From the NCBI GenBank assembly GCA_012518615.1, contig JAAYRU010000028.1, positions 1 through 50,800 of the forward strand: a stretch of DNA of 50,800 nucleotides, written 5' to 3'. The notes under the pieces are model-generated. The model saw only the letters and a program-made list of their open reading frames with translations. It was not told where the DNA came from and made no database searches. Shown here piece by piece: positions 23,920 through 31,645 of this stretch. A program made the translations under genes and the position numbers. The DNA is from Christensenellaceae bacterium. Lineage in GTDB: Bacteria > Bacillota > Clostridia > Christensenellales > Aristaeellaceae. Each line of letters opens with the position of its first letter. Position 1 is the stretch's first letter.

Positions 23920-24980
23920 ATATACCGCCTCCCGGACTGCTTATCAAAGAAAAATACTCCCCTATCCTTAAGGCTTAGGTACACTTCATCGCCCGCTTTT
24001 ATGTTGTTTTCAAGGGATATATAGGCTCTGAATATATTGCCGCCAAACTCAACCTGCGCCATCTCTTCCTTGCCAAGCTGGTACACGCTTATTATCCTGC
24101 ACTTCATAAAGGAGTCGCTAGGCTCATTTTCCATAACAAAGCTCTCTGCCCTTATTGCAAGGTTTATCCTAGTGCCGCTTGGCACAACTTCTATACCACG
24201 GCAAATAAATGAGCTTCCGTCATTCGCAACAAATCTATCCCCCTGCGCTGTTCCTTCTAGGTTATTTATTGGAGGGTTTCCAAGGAAATCAGCCACGAAT
24301 TGATTTGCGGGCTCATCATATAGGGCTTGAGGTTTTTCATGCTGCTGGAGGTAGCCGTCCTTCATAAGGGCAATATGGTCGGATATGGACATAGCCTCTT
24401 CCTGGTCGTGCGTTACAAATACGGTTGTAACCTGCGTTTGAAGCTGTATCCTGCGTATTTCCTCGCGCATTTCAAGGCGCAGCCTAGCATCTAGGTTTGA
24501 AAGAGGTTCATCAAGCAGTAGCAACCTAGGTTTTTTTACTAGAGCTCTAGCTATAGCAACGCGCTGCTGCTGCCCGCCTGAAAGCTGTTTGGGGCGGCGG
24601 TCAAGGTAATCCCCCATATGCACAAGTTCCGCCATTTCAGTGGCTCTTCTTATGCGCTCCGCCTTGGGTACATTTTGTATTTCTAAGGGAAAACATATAT
24701 TGCCCATAACAGTCATATGCGGATATAGCGCATAGTTTTGAAACACAAGCCCTATGCCCCTTTGCTCAGGCGGTTGTTTTGTAACATCCTCCCCATCAAA
24801 GAGTATTTTACCCCTTGTAACAGGTAAAATGCCCGCAAGCATATTTAGCACCGTGCTCTTACCGCAACCCGAAGGCCCAAGCAGGCATACAAGTTCCCCA
24901 TCGTATAGTGTTATGGAAAAATCATTTACCGCCTTAGTAGCGCCAAAATGCTTAGTAAGCCCCTGCATCTCAACTTGCAT
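23916..24980 (-). CDS. Sugar ABC importer ATPase (MsmX/UgpC family)
   Basis: The 354-residue protein has Walker A GPSGCGKSTVLN, Q-loop VFQNYALYPH, signature LSGGQQQRVAIARAL, Walker B LLLLDEPLSNLDARLR and the H-loop VTHDQEEAM, followed by a C-terminal regulatory OB-fold (TOBE) domain (about 240-354). It powers the importer encoded with it. ATPases of this family often serve several sugar importers, and two other importers in this window lack one. TAGGAG precedes the ATG at 24980. Confidence 0.95.
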   Translation of the reverse strand: MQVEMQGLTKHFGATKAVNDFSITLYDGELVCLLGPSGCGKSTVLNMLAGILPVTRGKILFDGEDVTKQPPEQRGIGLVFQNYALYPHMTVMGNICFPLEIQNVPKAERIRRATEMAELVHMGDYLDRRPKQLSGGQQQRVAIARALVKKPRLLLLDEPLSNLDARLRLEMREEIRRIQLQTQVTTVFVTHDQEEAMSISDHIALMKDGYLQQHEKPQALYDEPANQFVADFLGNPPINNLEGTAQGDRFVANDGSSFICRGIEVVPSGTRINLAIRAESFVMENEPSDSFMKCRIISVYQLGKEEMAQVEFGGNIFRAYISLENNIKAGDEVYLSLKDRGVFFFDKQSGRRYI

Positions 24981-25003
24981 ATATTACTCCTATGTCTTAT
25001 TAT

Positions 25004-25039
25004 AAAAAAAGAGATAGGGTTGCCTAAACACGGCAACCC
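25004..25039 (-). terminator. Terminator-like hairpin between binding-protein and ATPase genes
   Basis: On the minus strand GGGTTGCC / GGCAACCC form an 8-bp stem (25039-25017), followed by TATCTC and seven T. It lies in the 68-base gap between the binding-protein gene and the ATPase gene, so partial termination would give more binding protein than transporter. Confidence 0.8.
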
Positions 25040-25048
25040 TTAGATTAA

Positions 25049-26320
25049 TTACTTACCTTGGAGCGCGGTGTTTGAAAGTGTTACACACTCGTCCCAAGCT
25101 GCGTCAACTGTCATTTCACCTGCTACGGCTTTTTCGACAGCAGCCTTTATATTGCTACGCACAGCTGCTGAACCTTCAATTACCGGGAGCGAGGTCGCAT
25201 TATCAAGATTAGCTTCAACAGCTTTTACTGAGCGTTGAGCGGGCGTTTCTGTGGTTATGAAGCTCTTATACTGCTCTGTTTCTTTTGTCCAGGAATAGGG
25301 AGCAAGCGCCGCAACAGCTTCCACCCAGCCTGCGTTTACATCTGCAGATATGAAATACTTGATAAATTCGTATGTGGCTTCCGCACGCTCATCATCGTTA
25401 TAGTAGAAGGCTACGGGACCACGGTTCCAAGAAGGATACCAAGTTTCGCTAGGAGTGGGAGCCATGTCAAATTCAAAGCCATCGGGCGATATGTAGGGAT
25501 AACCAGCACATGAACCCATGTAGGAGGCTACTATTCCGGAGTTAAAGTCAGAAGAGAAATAATCACCGCTAGGCTTTATTTTGAAATAGCCCTTGTTTGC
25601 CATATCTACAACCCAAGCTAGTTTTTCGCGTACTTCAGGTGTATCAAACAGCACTTTTTTATTTTCAACATCTATATAACCTGCGCTAGGTGTTTCCATA
25701 ATGAGCATTTGCAGGAAATCCACCATGCTGTCTATACCAAAGCCTACTATGTCTTTCTTTTCTTTTATTACTGCGCAAGCTTCTTCAAGCTCTTTCCATG
25801 TGGTGGGAACTTCAAGTTCAAGCTCTTTAAAGAGGTCTACATTGTAGAAGAATATGGGACCTGTGGTATAAGCGGGAAGATAGTGGATTTGTCCATCCCA
25901 GAAAGCCTTTACTTCACCCTCCATAACGGCTTCCGTAAGTGAATCATCGAAACCTTCAACACCTATTTCGGGGTCGTATATGTATTGGCCAAGGTCTATA
26001 AGCTGACCCGCGTCTACATATTTTGAAGCTTCTGAAGCGTAGTGAAATATAATGTCAGGACCGATTCCCTCGTTTACTGCACTGTAAACTGAATCAGTAA
26101 AGCCGGAAATAGGCATAGTTACAACCTCAACTTCTATCCTATCCTGTGAAGCGTTAAAATCCGTAACTGCCTTGTCGATATATGCCTCTTGTTCTCTCGT
26201 GAAAGTGTGCCATATGCTTACCTTTATTTTGCCTTCGGCGGCTGCCATAGGCATTACGCTTAACATAAGCGCGGCAAACATAAGCATTGCAACAAATTTA
26301 GTAATGTTTTTGCGTGACAT
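25049..26320 (-). CDS. Sugar ABC importer substrate-binding protein (family 1)
   Basis: This is a 423-residue protein from the ATG at 26320, which follows AAAAGGAGGACATT. It has a signal peptide (about residues 1-27, ending PMAAAEG) without a clear lipobox, then the family-1 extracellular binding protein fold: VSIWHTFTREQEAY, the GPDIIFHYASEA segment and the hinge region with YFISADVNAGW near the C-terminus. It captures an oligosaccharide or other carbohydrate outside the cell. An in-frame extension up to 26497 has no ribosome binding site and runs over the promoter, so it is not used. First gene of its operon. Confidence 0.93.
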   Translation of the reverse strand: MSRKNITKFVAMLMFAALMLSVMPMAAAEGKIKVSIWHTFTREQEAYIDKAVTDFNASQDRIEVEVVTMPISGFTDSVYSAVNEGIGPDIIFHYASEASKYVDAGQLIDLGQYIYDPEIGVEGFDDSLTEAVMEGEVKAFWDGQIHYLPAYTTGPIFFYNVDLFKELELEVPTTWKELEEACAVIKEKKDIVGFGIDSMVDFLQMLIMETPSAGYIDVENKKVLFDTPEVREKLAWVVDMANKGYFKIKPSGDYFSSDFNSGIVASYMGSCAGYPYISPDGFEFDMAPTPSETWYPSWNRGPVAFYYNDDERAEATYEFIKYFISADVNAGWVEAVAALAPYSWTKETEQYKSFITTETPAQRSVKAVEANLDNATSLPVIEGSAAVRSNIKAAVEKAVAGEMTVDAAWDECVTLSNTALQGK

Positions 26321-26349
26321 AATGTCCTCCTTTTCTTTAAGTTTTACTG

Positions 26350-26364
26350 TACGGTATTTCCGTA
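26350..26364. promoter_or_regulatory. Inverted repeat downstream of the importer promoter (candidate operator)
   Basis: TACGG-TATTT-CCGTA is a perfect 5-bp inverted repeat located about 12-26 bases downstream of the predicted -10 of the sugar importer operon and upstream of its ribosome binding site. A repressor site or a short leader hairpin would both fit. Confidence 0.4.
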
Positions 26365-26375
26365 TTGACACTACA

Positions 26376-26404
26376 AGTATACTCCAAAGAGAGGCAGTTC
26401 GCAA
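26376..26404 (-). promoter_or_regulatory. Sigma-A promoter of the sugar importer operon
   Basis: On the minus strand TTGCGA (26404-26399) and TATACT (26381-26376) are spaced by 17 bases, giving a leader of about 50 bases before the binding-protein ATG. Confidence 0.65.
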
Positions 26405-26501
26405 TGAAGCTAATGGCGTATTTTCGGTTTTTTCCACCTTTTTGTGTAAAAAGTAAGTAAAATGTTTGTATAGATTTGGTGAAGTCAATTCCCCCATTAA
26501 C

Positions 26502-26530
26502 TTGTATGCAATTTAAGTTGAGTGTATAAT
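26502..26530 (+). promoter_or_regulatory. Sigma-A promoter of selD
   Basis: TTGTAT (26502-26507) and TATAAT (26525-26530) are spaced 17 bases, 32 bases before the selD ATG. Confidence 0.8.
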
Positions 26531-26562
26531 TCTAATTAATACCAATGAAAGGAGGGAAATAT

Positions 26563-27612
26563 ATGTGCGACAAGGATAAAATACGCCTTACGCAGCTTAC
26601 AGACTGCGGCGGCTGAGCGGCAAAAATAGGGCCGGGCGCTCTTAATGAAATACTAAGCACGCTAAAAAGCGATGTCAGCTGCGATAGGCTAATTGTAGGC
26701 GCGGAAACGGGCGATGATGCCGCTGTTTATAAGCTTACCGATGATATAGCCATAATTGAAACCATAGACTTTTTCCCTCCCATGGTAGATAGCCCTTATG
26801 TTTTTGGGCAGATAGCGGCAGCAAACGCTCTTAGCGATGTGTACGCAATGGGGGGCGAGCCTTTGCTTGCGCTTAATTTACTTTGCTTCCCTTCAAATAA
26901 GTTATCCGCAGAACATGTATCTCAAATACTTAAGGGCGGGCAGGATAAGGTTAAGGAAGCTGGCGCGCTGCTTGTTGGCGGGCATACAATAGAAGATGAA
27001 CAGCCCATATACGGGCTATCTGTTACAGGCACCGTGCACCCGGATAAGGTGCTTACAAATGCAGGGGCAAAAATTGGCGATGCGCTTTTGCTCACTAAGC
27101 CCCTTGGTACAGGAGTGCTTACAAGCGCAGCAAGGTTTGATATGCTTAATCCCGCCCAGTATGAAAGCCTTACATACTATATGGCAAGGCTTAATAAATA
27201 CGCAAAAGAAGCTATGGACTTGTTTTCCGTCAATTCCTGCACGGATATTACAGGCTTTGGCTTTGCAGGGCACGCCTATGAAATGGCGCAGGCATCAAAT
27301 TGCACGCTAAGGCTATATTCTGATAATGTTCCCCTTATGGACGGGGCTTATGAATACGCAGACATGGGCTTTGTACCCGCAGGCACAATACGAAACCGCA
27401 AGCACTTAGAGGGCGATATACATATTGAAAAAAACGTATCAGTGCCGCATATTAATTTGCTTTTTGACCCTCAAACTTCAGGCGGGCTGCTTATAGCTAT
27501 AGATAAAGAAAACGCTGAAAAATTGCTCTATGAAATACAGAAATTTGAACCCGCCGCTAAAATTGTAGGCGAGGTACTGCAAAAAAAAGAATACTCAATA
27601 GAAATAATATAA
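26563..27612 (+). CDS. selD: Selenophosphate synthetase containing selenocysteine
   Basis: The 349-residue protein is read through an in-frame TGA at codon 18 (26614-26616): the context is TDCGGUAAKIGPG, where the catalytic Cys/Sec of SelD always sits, with the essential Lys three residues later. Further family motifs are ETGDDAAVYKL, IDFFPPMVDSPYVFGQI, LVGGHTIEDEQPIYGL and TDITGFGFAGHAYEMA. It makes selenophosphate from selenide and ATP for Sec-tRNA synthesis, needed for GrdA and GrdB encoded nearby. AAAGGAGGG precedes the ATG, with a strong promoter. A caller that treats TGA as stop would truncate it to the part after 26782. The stop codon TAA at 27610-27612 overlaps the end of an IS-derived element. 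Confidence 0.95.
26614..26641 (+). promoter_or_regulatory. SECIS-like hairpin at the selD selenocysteine codon
   Basis: The hairpin pairs GAGCG (26615-26619) with CGCTC (26637-26641), and GGC with GCC inside it, around an A-rich loop containing GG. It starts within the UGA codon itself. Bacterial SECIS elements lie directly 3' of the UGA with a G in the apical loop, so this is a plausible SelB site; the fold was made by eye. Confidence 0.5.
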
Positions 27613-28092
27613 GGGAACCTATAAAAACCAGCTTTTCCCGAATCAGTAAATGATATAAAAATCGATCCCCTTGATCCCCCTCCTAAAGTGACGGTTATTG
27701 CTTGATATTTCCTTTGTAATCTATGGTTTTCCTGGATTTAGGCATAGTTATCCTGCAGTAAGCATTCCACGACTCAAAATTGCGTACCTTTACAGGTTGT
27801 AGACCAGGTTGGTCAGCCCTATGTTGAACAACCGCTGAAGAATCAAAATCTTGAACATTAGCAGGTAGCTGTAGTGTGACCGTCCTCCCACACCTTTTTG
27901 CTCCTTCGCAAACACTTCGTTCAGAGTACCTTCAAACATACGCCAATCAATGACGCAATTTGCTTCTCCAGCGGATCTCCCAGGGCGCTTAACTTCTCCA
28001 GACGATTGCTCTCGTCAAATAATCCAATCTGTTTCATGAAACTATTTAACCAGAAATTAGCACGCTTTGCTTGAGTTTTTAGAGGTTGCCTT
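27611..28092 (-). mobile_element. Internally deleted IS5-like element, copy 1
   Basis: This element of about 482 bp is nearly identical, apart from a 14-bp length difference, to a second copy at 33830-34325. Its ends are imperfect inverted repeats: AAGGGAACCTATAAAAAC at the left and, reverse-complemented, TTAAGGCAACCTCTAAAAAC at the right. Inside is a minus-strand remnant of an IS5-family transposase whose middle is missing. The element begins inside the selD stop codon. With copy 2, in the same orientation, it brackets a 5.7-kb sugar-uptake cassette. Confidence 0.8.
27790..28037 (-). pseudogene. Deleted and frameshifted IS5-family transposase fragment
   Basis: On the minus strand the reading starts MKQIGLFDESNRLEKLSALG, the typical N-terminus of IS5-family transposases (FFD.. 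and GDPLEK). One base is missing near 27948-27960 relative to the other copy (248 versus 249 bases), which breaks the frame. After the segment encoding FKILILQRLFN it jumps straight to IGLTNLVYNL and a stop, which looks like the extreme C-terminus of the same transposase. The catalytic DDE core is absent, so it cannot be active. Confidence 0.8.
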
Positions 28093-28101
28093 AATTGAAC
28101 G

Positions 28102-29202
28102 TCAATTAAAACGTGTTAATAATTCAAACAATTCACGTTTAGTTTGTACGTTTGCCAACTCACAAATTCTTTTCATTCGATATTTAATAGCTCTCTCTGT
28201 AAAGTGTATGTTTGTTGAAAGTTCAGTGTATGTCTGATTTTTAAGTAAACCGTTTATTATTTCCAAATCCCATTTATCGCATTGCTGTAACAATGTTTCT
28301 ATCTTGTTGCAATATGATATTTCGGGATTTTGATAATATAATTTAACCTCATTTGGAAGAAATATGTCAGTATTGATATTTTCAACAAATTCCGGCGGTT
28401 CAAAAGCCTGATTAGATTTGCGAACTACTATATCACAAGGCAAAAAAACCTGTTGTCTTATCCTTGGATCGGATTTTTCTTTTTGTAAAAACAGCTTTGC
28501 TGCTTCAATGCCTAATTTATAATAGTCAAGATTTATGCTTGTTATTGGCATATGAAAAGTCTCAGTTAGTCTCAAATTTCCACTACCGGTAATAAGCAGG
28601 TTTTTGGAGAAATCAATACCTGACGCTTTAAGCTGAGTAATAACAAATATCGCAACAGGATCATTCGCACACATTACTGCGTCAAAAGACTCTATGTGAG
28701 TAATAAGCTTGTTTATACAGTTTTTCATGGTTATATTTTCACAGGGCAAAAGTTTACAGTTCTTCAATCCATGTTCCTTTGTGATTTTCACAAAGGTTTC
28801 GGATTTGGCAACATCTGCTGGTGAGTCTGGATTTAGTCCAACAAAAGCGATGTTTTTTTTGCCTAATGAAATCAAATATTCAATGAGTTGTTCAAATGCC
28901 AAGGTCATTGAAAAAAACACTCCACTATGGTACTCATCTGTAGTTTTATAGGCACTTACAACAATTGGTGTTATCTCATGTTTTTCCAGAAGTGAAAACA
29001 TTTGCTCGAACCACGAAATAGAGTGCCCAATTAATAGAATATAAGTCAAGTTTTTTGCATTAATAATCTCTTTTGTGTTACAGATTTTTTTTGTACTTGC
29101 ACCTTGAGAAGACGCTTCATCTTTAATTCCAGCAAGAATATTGTATGTCCAATAATCGTGAGCAGTAGAAGGTTGACACAAAAAAACAATATTATTTGAC
29201 AC
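28102..29202 (-). CDS. Regulator with LacI-type sensor domain and C-terminal LuxR-like HTH
   Basis: The 366-residue protein starts directly with a LacI/periplasmic-binding-protein-like sensor domain (VFLCQPSTAHDYWTYNILAG... to about residue 270; IAFVGLNPDSPADVA, VMCANDPVAIFVITQL and ITSINLDYYKLG are typical). It has no N-terminal LacI helix-turn-helix. Instead the last about 55 residues (IINGLLKNQTYTELSTNIHF and IKYRMKRICELANVQTKREL) read like a GerE/LuxR-type DNA-binding domain. The start is GTG at 29202 behind GGAGGG with a long 11-12 base spacer. It is divergent from the sugar importer operon of the cassette and is its probable regulator, sensing the imported sugar. Base composition is AT-rich, as in the rest of the cassette. 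Confidence 0.83.
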   Translation of the reverse strand: MSNNIVFLCQPSTAHDYWTYNILAGIKDEASSQGASTKKICNTKEIINAKNLTYILLIGHSISWFEQMFSLLEKHEITPIVVSAYKTTDEYHSGVFFSMTLAFEQLIEYLISLGKKNIAFVGLNPDSPADVAKSETFVKITKEHGLKNCKLLPCENITMKNCINKLITHIESFDAVMCANDPVAIFVITQLKASGIDFSKNLLITGSGNLRLTETFHMPITSINLDYYKLGIEAAKLFLQKEKSDPRIRQQVFLPCDIVVRKSNQAFEPPEFVENINTDIFLPNEVKLYYQNPEISYCNKIETLLQQCDKWDLEIINGLLKNQTYTELSTNIHFTERAIKYRMKRICELANVQTKRELFELLTRFN

Positions 29203-29213
29203 AAAAAAACAAT
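29173..29213. repeat. Perfect 18-bp direct repeat over the regulator start
   Basis: TTGACACAAAAAAACAAT occurs at 29173-29190 and again at 29196-29213, 23 bp apart. The second copy contains the GTG start codon and Shine-Dalgarno spacer of the regulator; the first encodes residues 5-10. The two copies are in different reading frames, so protein coding does not explain the repeat. It may be an autoregulatory operator pair two helical turns apart, or a recent 23-bp tandem duplication. Confidence 0.75.
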
Positions 29214-29243
29214 CCCTCCGAAAATATTTACTACTATTAGAAT

Positions 29244-29272
29244 ATTATACTACATTGACAGATATAATTCAA
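29244..29272 (-). promoter_or_regulatory. Sigma-A promoter of the cassette regulator
   Basis: On the minus strand TTGAAT (29272-29267) and TATAAT (29249-29244) are separated by 17 bases, about 42 bases upstream of the GTG start. Confidence 0.7.
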
Positions 29273-29330
29273 GGAAAACATATATATAAAGTATGCAATT
29301 TTAATTCACTTTTTCATCAACACTTCATGT

Positions 29331-29336
29331 TATAAT
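29331..29336 (+). promoter_or_regulatory. Possible -10 element of the cassette sugar importer operon
   Basis: TATAAT lies 46 bases upstream of the binding-protein ATG. No good -35 hexamer lies 16-18 bases before it, which would fit an activator-dependent promoter controlled by the divergent regulator. Confidence 0.4.
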
Positions 29337-29381
29337 ATAGTTAGCTACATAGGTACTATAATAACAATGGGAGGTAATAGT

Positions 29382-30629
29382 ATGAAAAAAATCATATCCA
29401 CTTTTCTAGCACTTGTAATTGTTTTTACAAGTTGTTGTGTTGTGTTAGCCGATGAAGTCACAACAATTGAATTTTGGACCTGGCGACCAGAAGATGTCAC
29501 CTTTTATGACGAGATGATAGCTAGGTTTGAAGAAGCAAATCCTGATGTGAAAGTAAACCAAACTGCGATTAACAACACTGAGTATTTTACAGTATTAGCT
29601 GCGGCAATGGCTAATAACGCAGGTCCTGATGTTATGCAAATGAAATGCTATGGTCAACTACAAACTTACATTGATTCAAATTATCTTGCGCCGCTTGAAG
29701 AGTATATTCCCGAATTAGCTGATTTTTCTGAAAATGCACGACGCGGTGCAGCTTCAAATGTTGATGGTGTTCTTTATGGCGTTCCTGCTTGGAGCCAAGC
29801 AATGCTTTGTTACTACAACAAGAGTATTTATGAAGAACTCGGTCTCTCGGTACCAGATACTTGGGATGCATTTATCAACAATTTGGCAAAATGTAAAGAG
29901 GCAAATTATGACGCTTTAGCAAATGGTACAAAAGAGGGATGGTGTGTAGAATTCCTATTTGGGGGAAGTTGTCTTGGCTTTACGGGTGCGAATGATTTCT
30001 ACGATAAAGTAGTAAAAGGTGAAACTACTTTTGAAGATCCTGCCTTTGTAACTGCTGTTGAAAAGATGGGTTCGCTTACAGAGTATATGCCAAAAATCTA
30101 TGAAGGTGTTGCGTATACTGATATGCAATCCTCTTTTGCAAATGAAATTGCTGCACACTTTATAGGAGGTACCTATGAATATGCAAATTTCTTGAATCTA
30201 AATCCTGACATTAATTTGGGTGTTTTTGCCGTTCCCAATATAGATGGCGAGCCAGGATATGTTGCTACATACTCTGACATGAACTTTAGCATGAATAGTA
30301 GTACAAAGAATGAGGATGCTTCTATAAAATTCCTTAAATTTCTTGCATCTAAAGAATTTGGTCAGGCGGCTGTTGAGAAACTTGCTAATGTATCCATAGT
30401 TCCAGGGGTTGATGCTGGTAGCGTTCCATTTATTGCGGAGATTTTAGAACTTCTTAAAAATAGTTGTCCGTATATTTTTGCCGTAGGTTTCAGGTATGAA
30501 CAGCCCACCGGTTCTTCATTATTCCAGTCTGCTGGACAGAGCTATATGGTTGGTGAAATTACCGCTGAGGAACTATGTAAGAAGGTTCAAGAAGGCATAG
30601 CTACCTATTATGAACCATTCCAAAAATAA
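29382..30629 (+). CDS. Sugar ABC importer substrate-binding protein (cassette)
   Basis: The 415-residue protein starts at the ATG after GGGAGGTAATAGT. A signal peptide (KKIISTFLALVIVFTSCCVVLA) contains cysteines that could allow lipidation, although the lipobox is not canonical. The family-1 binding protein fold follows: EFWTWRPEDVTFYDEMIARF, GPDVMQMKCYGQL, GVPAWSQAMLCYYNKSIYEELGL (in part) and VPDTWDAF. It binds a carbohydrate outside the cell for the two permeases downstream. No ATPase gene accompanies it. A terminator-like hairpin directly follows the gene. Confidence 0.93.
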   Translation: MKKIISTFLALVIVFTSCCVVLADEVTTIEFWTWRPEDVTFYDEMIARFEEANPDVKVNQTAINNTEYFTVLAAAMANNAGPDVMQMKCYGQLQTYIDSNYLAPLEEYIPELADFSENARRGAASNVDGVLYGVPAWSQAMLCYYNKSIYEELGLSVPDTWDAFINNLAKCKEANYDALANGTKEGWCVEFLFGGSCLGFTGANDFYDKVVKGETTFEDPAFVTAVEKMGSLTEYMPKIYEGVAYTDMQSSFANEIAAHFIGGTYEYANFLNLNPDINLGVFAVPNIDGEPGYVATYSDMNFSMNSSTKNEDASIKFLKFLASKEFGQAAVEKLANVSIVPGVDAGSVPFIAEILELLKNSCPYIFAVGFRYEQPTGSSLFQSAGQSYMVGEITAEELCKKVQEGIATYYEPFQK

Positions 30630-30670
30630 ACTTGTTTATGTTAAGTTTATTGTAATGAAATAATATTTTT

Positions 30671-30706
30671 GTCGCCACCTTATTGTTGGTGGCGACCTTT
30701 TTTAGG
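30671..30706 (+). terminator. Terminator-like hairpin between binding-protein and permease genes
   Basis: GTCGCCACC / GGTGGCGAC form a perfect 9-bp stem (30671-30696) with an 8-base loop and are followed by CTTTTTTTA. It sits in the 92-base gap inside the operon and should limit permease expression relative to the binding protein. Confidence 0.88.
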
Positions 30707-30721
30707 GGAGGGGTATAAACC

Positions 30722-31645
30722 TTGCGAATCCAGAAAACCAAAAAGCAGCAAAAGTATTTTTGGATAGCTTTTTTTATTACACCAGGTTTACTTATGGTGT
30801 TTGTATTTATTTTACTGCCACTTTTTATGAGTATGTTCAACAGTATGTTTGACTGGAATAATTATAACAGACTTGGTTTTATAGGTCTTAATAACTTCAA
30901 AACCTTATTCACTGGATATTACTATTCCGAGCGTTTTTTTAATGCAATACAGAACAATTTAAAATGGTTTGTCATGACTATGCTTATTCAAAATGTTTTT
31001 GGTCTTTATTTTGGTTATATGCTTAGTCGACGAATAAATGGATCGGAAGTTTTCAAGCGTATATTTTTTATTCCCGTACTGTTTTCAATCACTGCTGTTG
31101 GATTTCTATGGGGACTATACCTTAAGCCCAATGGCTTAATAAATAGTTTTCTTGCTTTGATTAATGCTGAACATTTACAACGCGCTTGGCTTGGTGATGG
31201 AAAAATAGCCACTTATACAATAATTTTGGTAAATATTTGGCGTTGGACAGGTTTTCCGACTCTAGTTTTTATGTCATCCGTTGATGCCTTGCCGATTGAA
31301 AATATTGAGGCTGCATATATTGATGGCGCAAATGAGTTGAATATTTTCTTTAAGATAGTTCTCCCACTGATAGTGCCGGCAATTACAACAATTACTGTTC
31401 TTACTATAATTGGCAGTTTAAATGTCTTTGAGCAAGTTTATGTAATGGCTGGTGTAGATGGTCAGCCTAATTATTCGACAGATACAATATGTACATTGTT
31501 TTATAGAACTGCATTTGGTACATATGACTCCAGTAGTCCAGTTATAGGGGTTGGTTCTGCAATGTCTGTAATTATTTATCTGTTGACATTTTTCTTTTCG
31601 ATAACATCTATCTCTTGGCTTCAAAAGAAGGAGGTGGAGATTTGA
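30722..31645 (+). CDS. Sugar ABC importer permease, MalF type (cassette)
   Basis: The 307-residue protein has six predicted membrane helices starting with YFWIAFFITPGLLMVFVFIL (about residue 16) and the EAA loop IENIEAAYIDGANELNIFFK that docks the ATPase. It is of normal length for the family, unlike the extended permease at 22381-23919. The start is TTG at 30722 behind GGGGAGGGG; no ATG is available nearby. The stop overlaps the start of the second permease by TTGA. Confidence 0.9.
   Translation: MRIQKTKKQQKYFWIAFFITPGLLMVFVFILLPLFMSMFNSMFDWNNYNRLGFIGLNNFKTLFTGYYYSERFFNAIQNNLKWFVMTMLIQNVFGLYFGYMLSRRINGSEVFKRIFFIPVLFSITAVGFLWGLYLKPNGLINSFLALINAEHLQRAWLGDGKIATYTIILVNIWRWTGFPTLVFMSSVDALPIENIEAAYIDGANELNIFFKIVLPLIVPAITTITVLTIIGSLNVFEQVYVMAGVDGQPNYSTDTICTLFYRTAFGTYDSSSPVIGVGSAMSVIIYLLTFFFSITSISWLQKKEVEI

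Noticed and set aside
26321-26497. 59-residue N-terminal extension of the sugar-binding protein
   Set aside because: It would put residues before the signal peptide and run over the promoter; a perfect ribosome binding site precedes the ATG at 26320.
26782-27612. Short selD starting at an internal ATG
   Set aside because: The upstream part encodes the catalytic Sec/Lys region and ATP-binding motif and has the real promoter and Shine-Dalgarno; the internal ATG is only where the open frame after the UGA offers a Met.
28091-28109. Palindrome TTAATTGA-ACG-TCAATTAA at the right end of element copy 1
   Set aside because: It overlaps the regulator stop codon and the element end; it may be a target-site feature or a chance AT palindrome, and lacks a T tract for a terminator.
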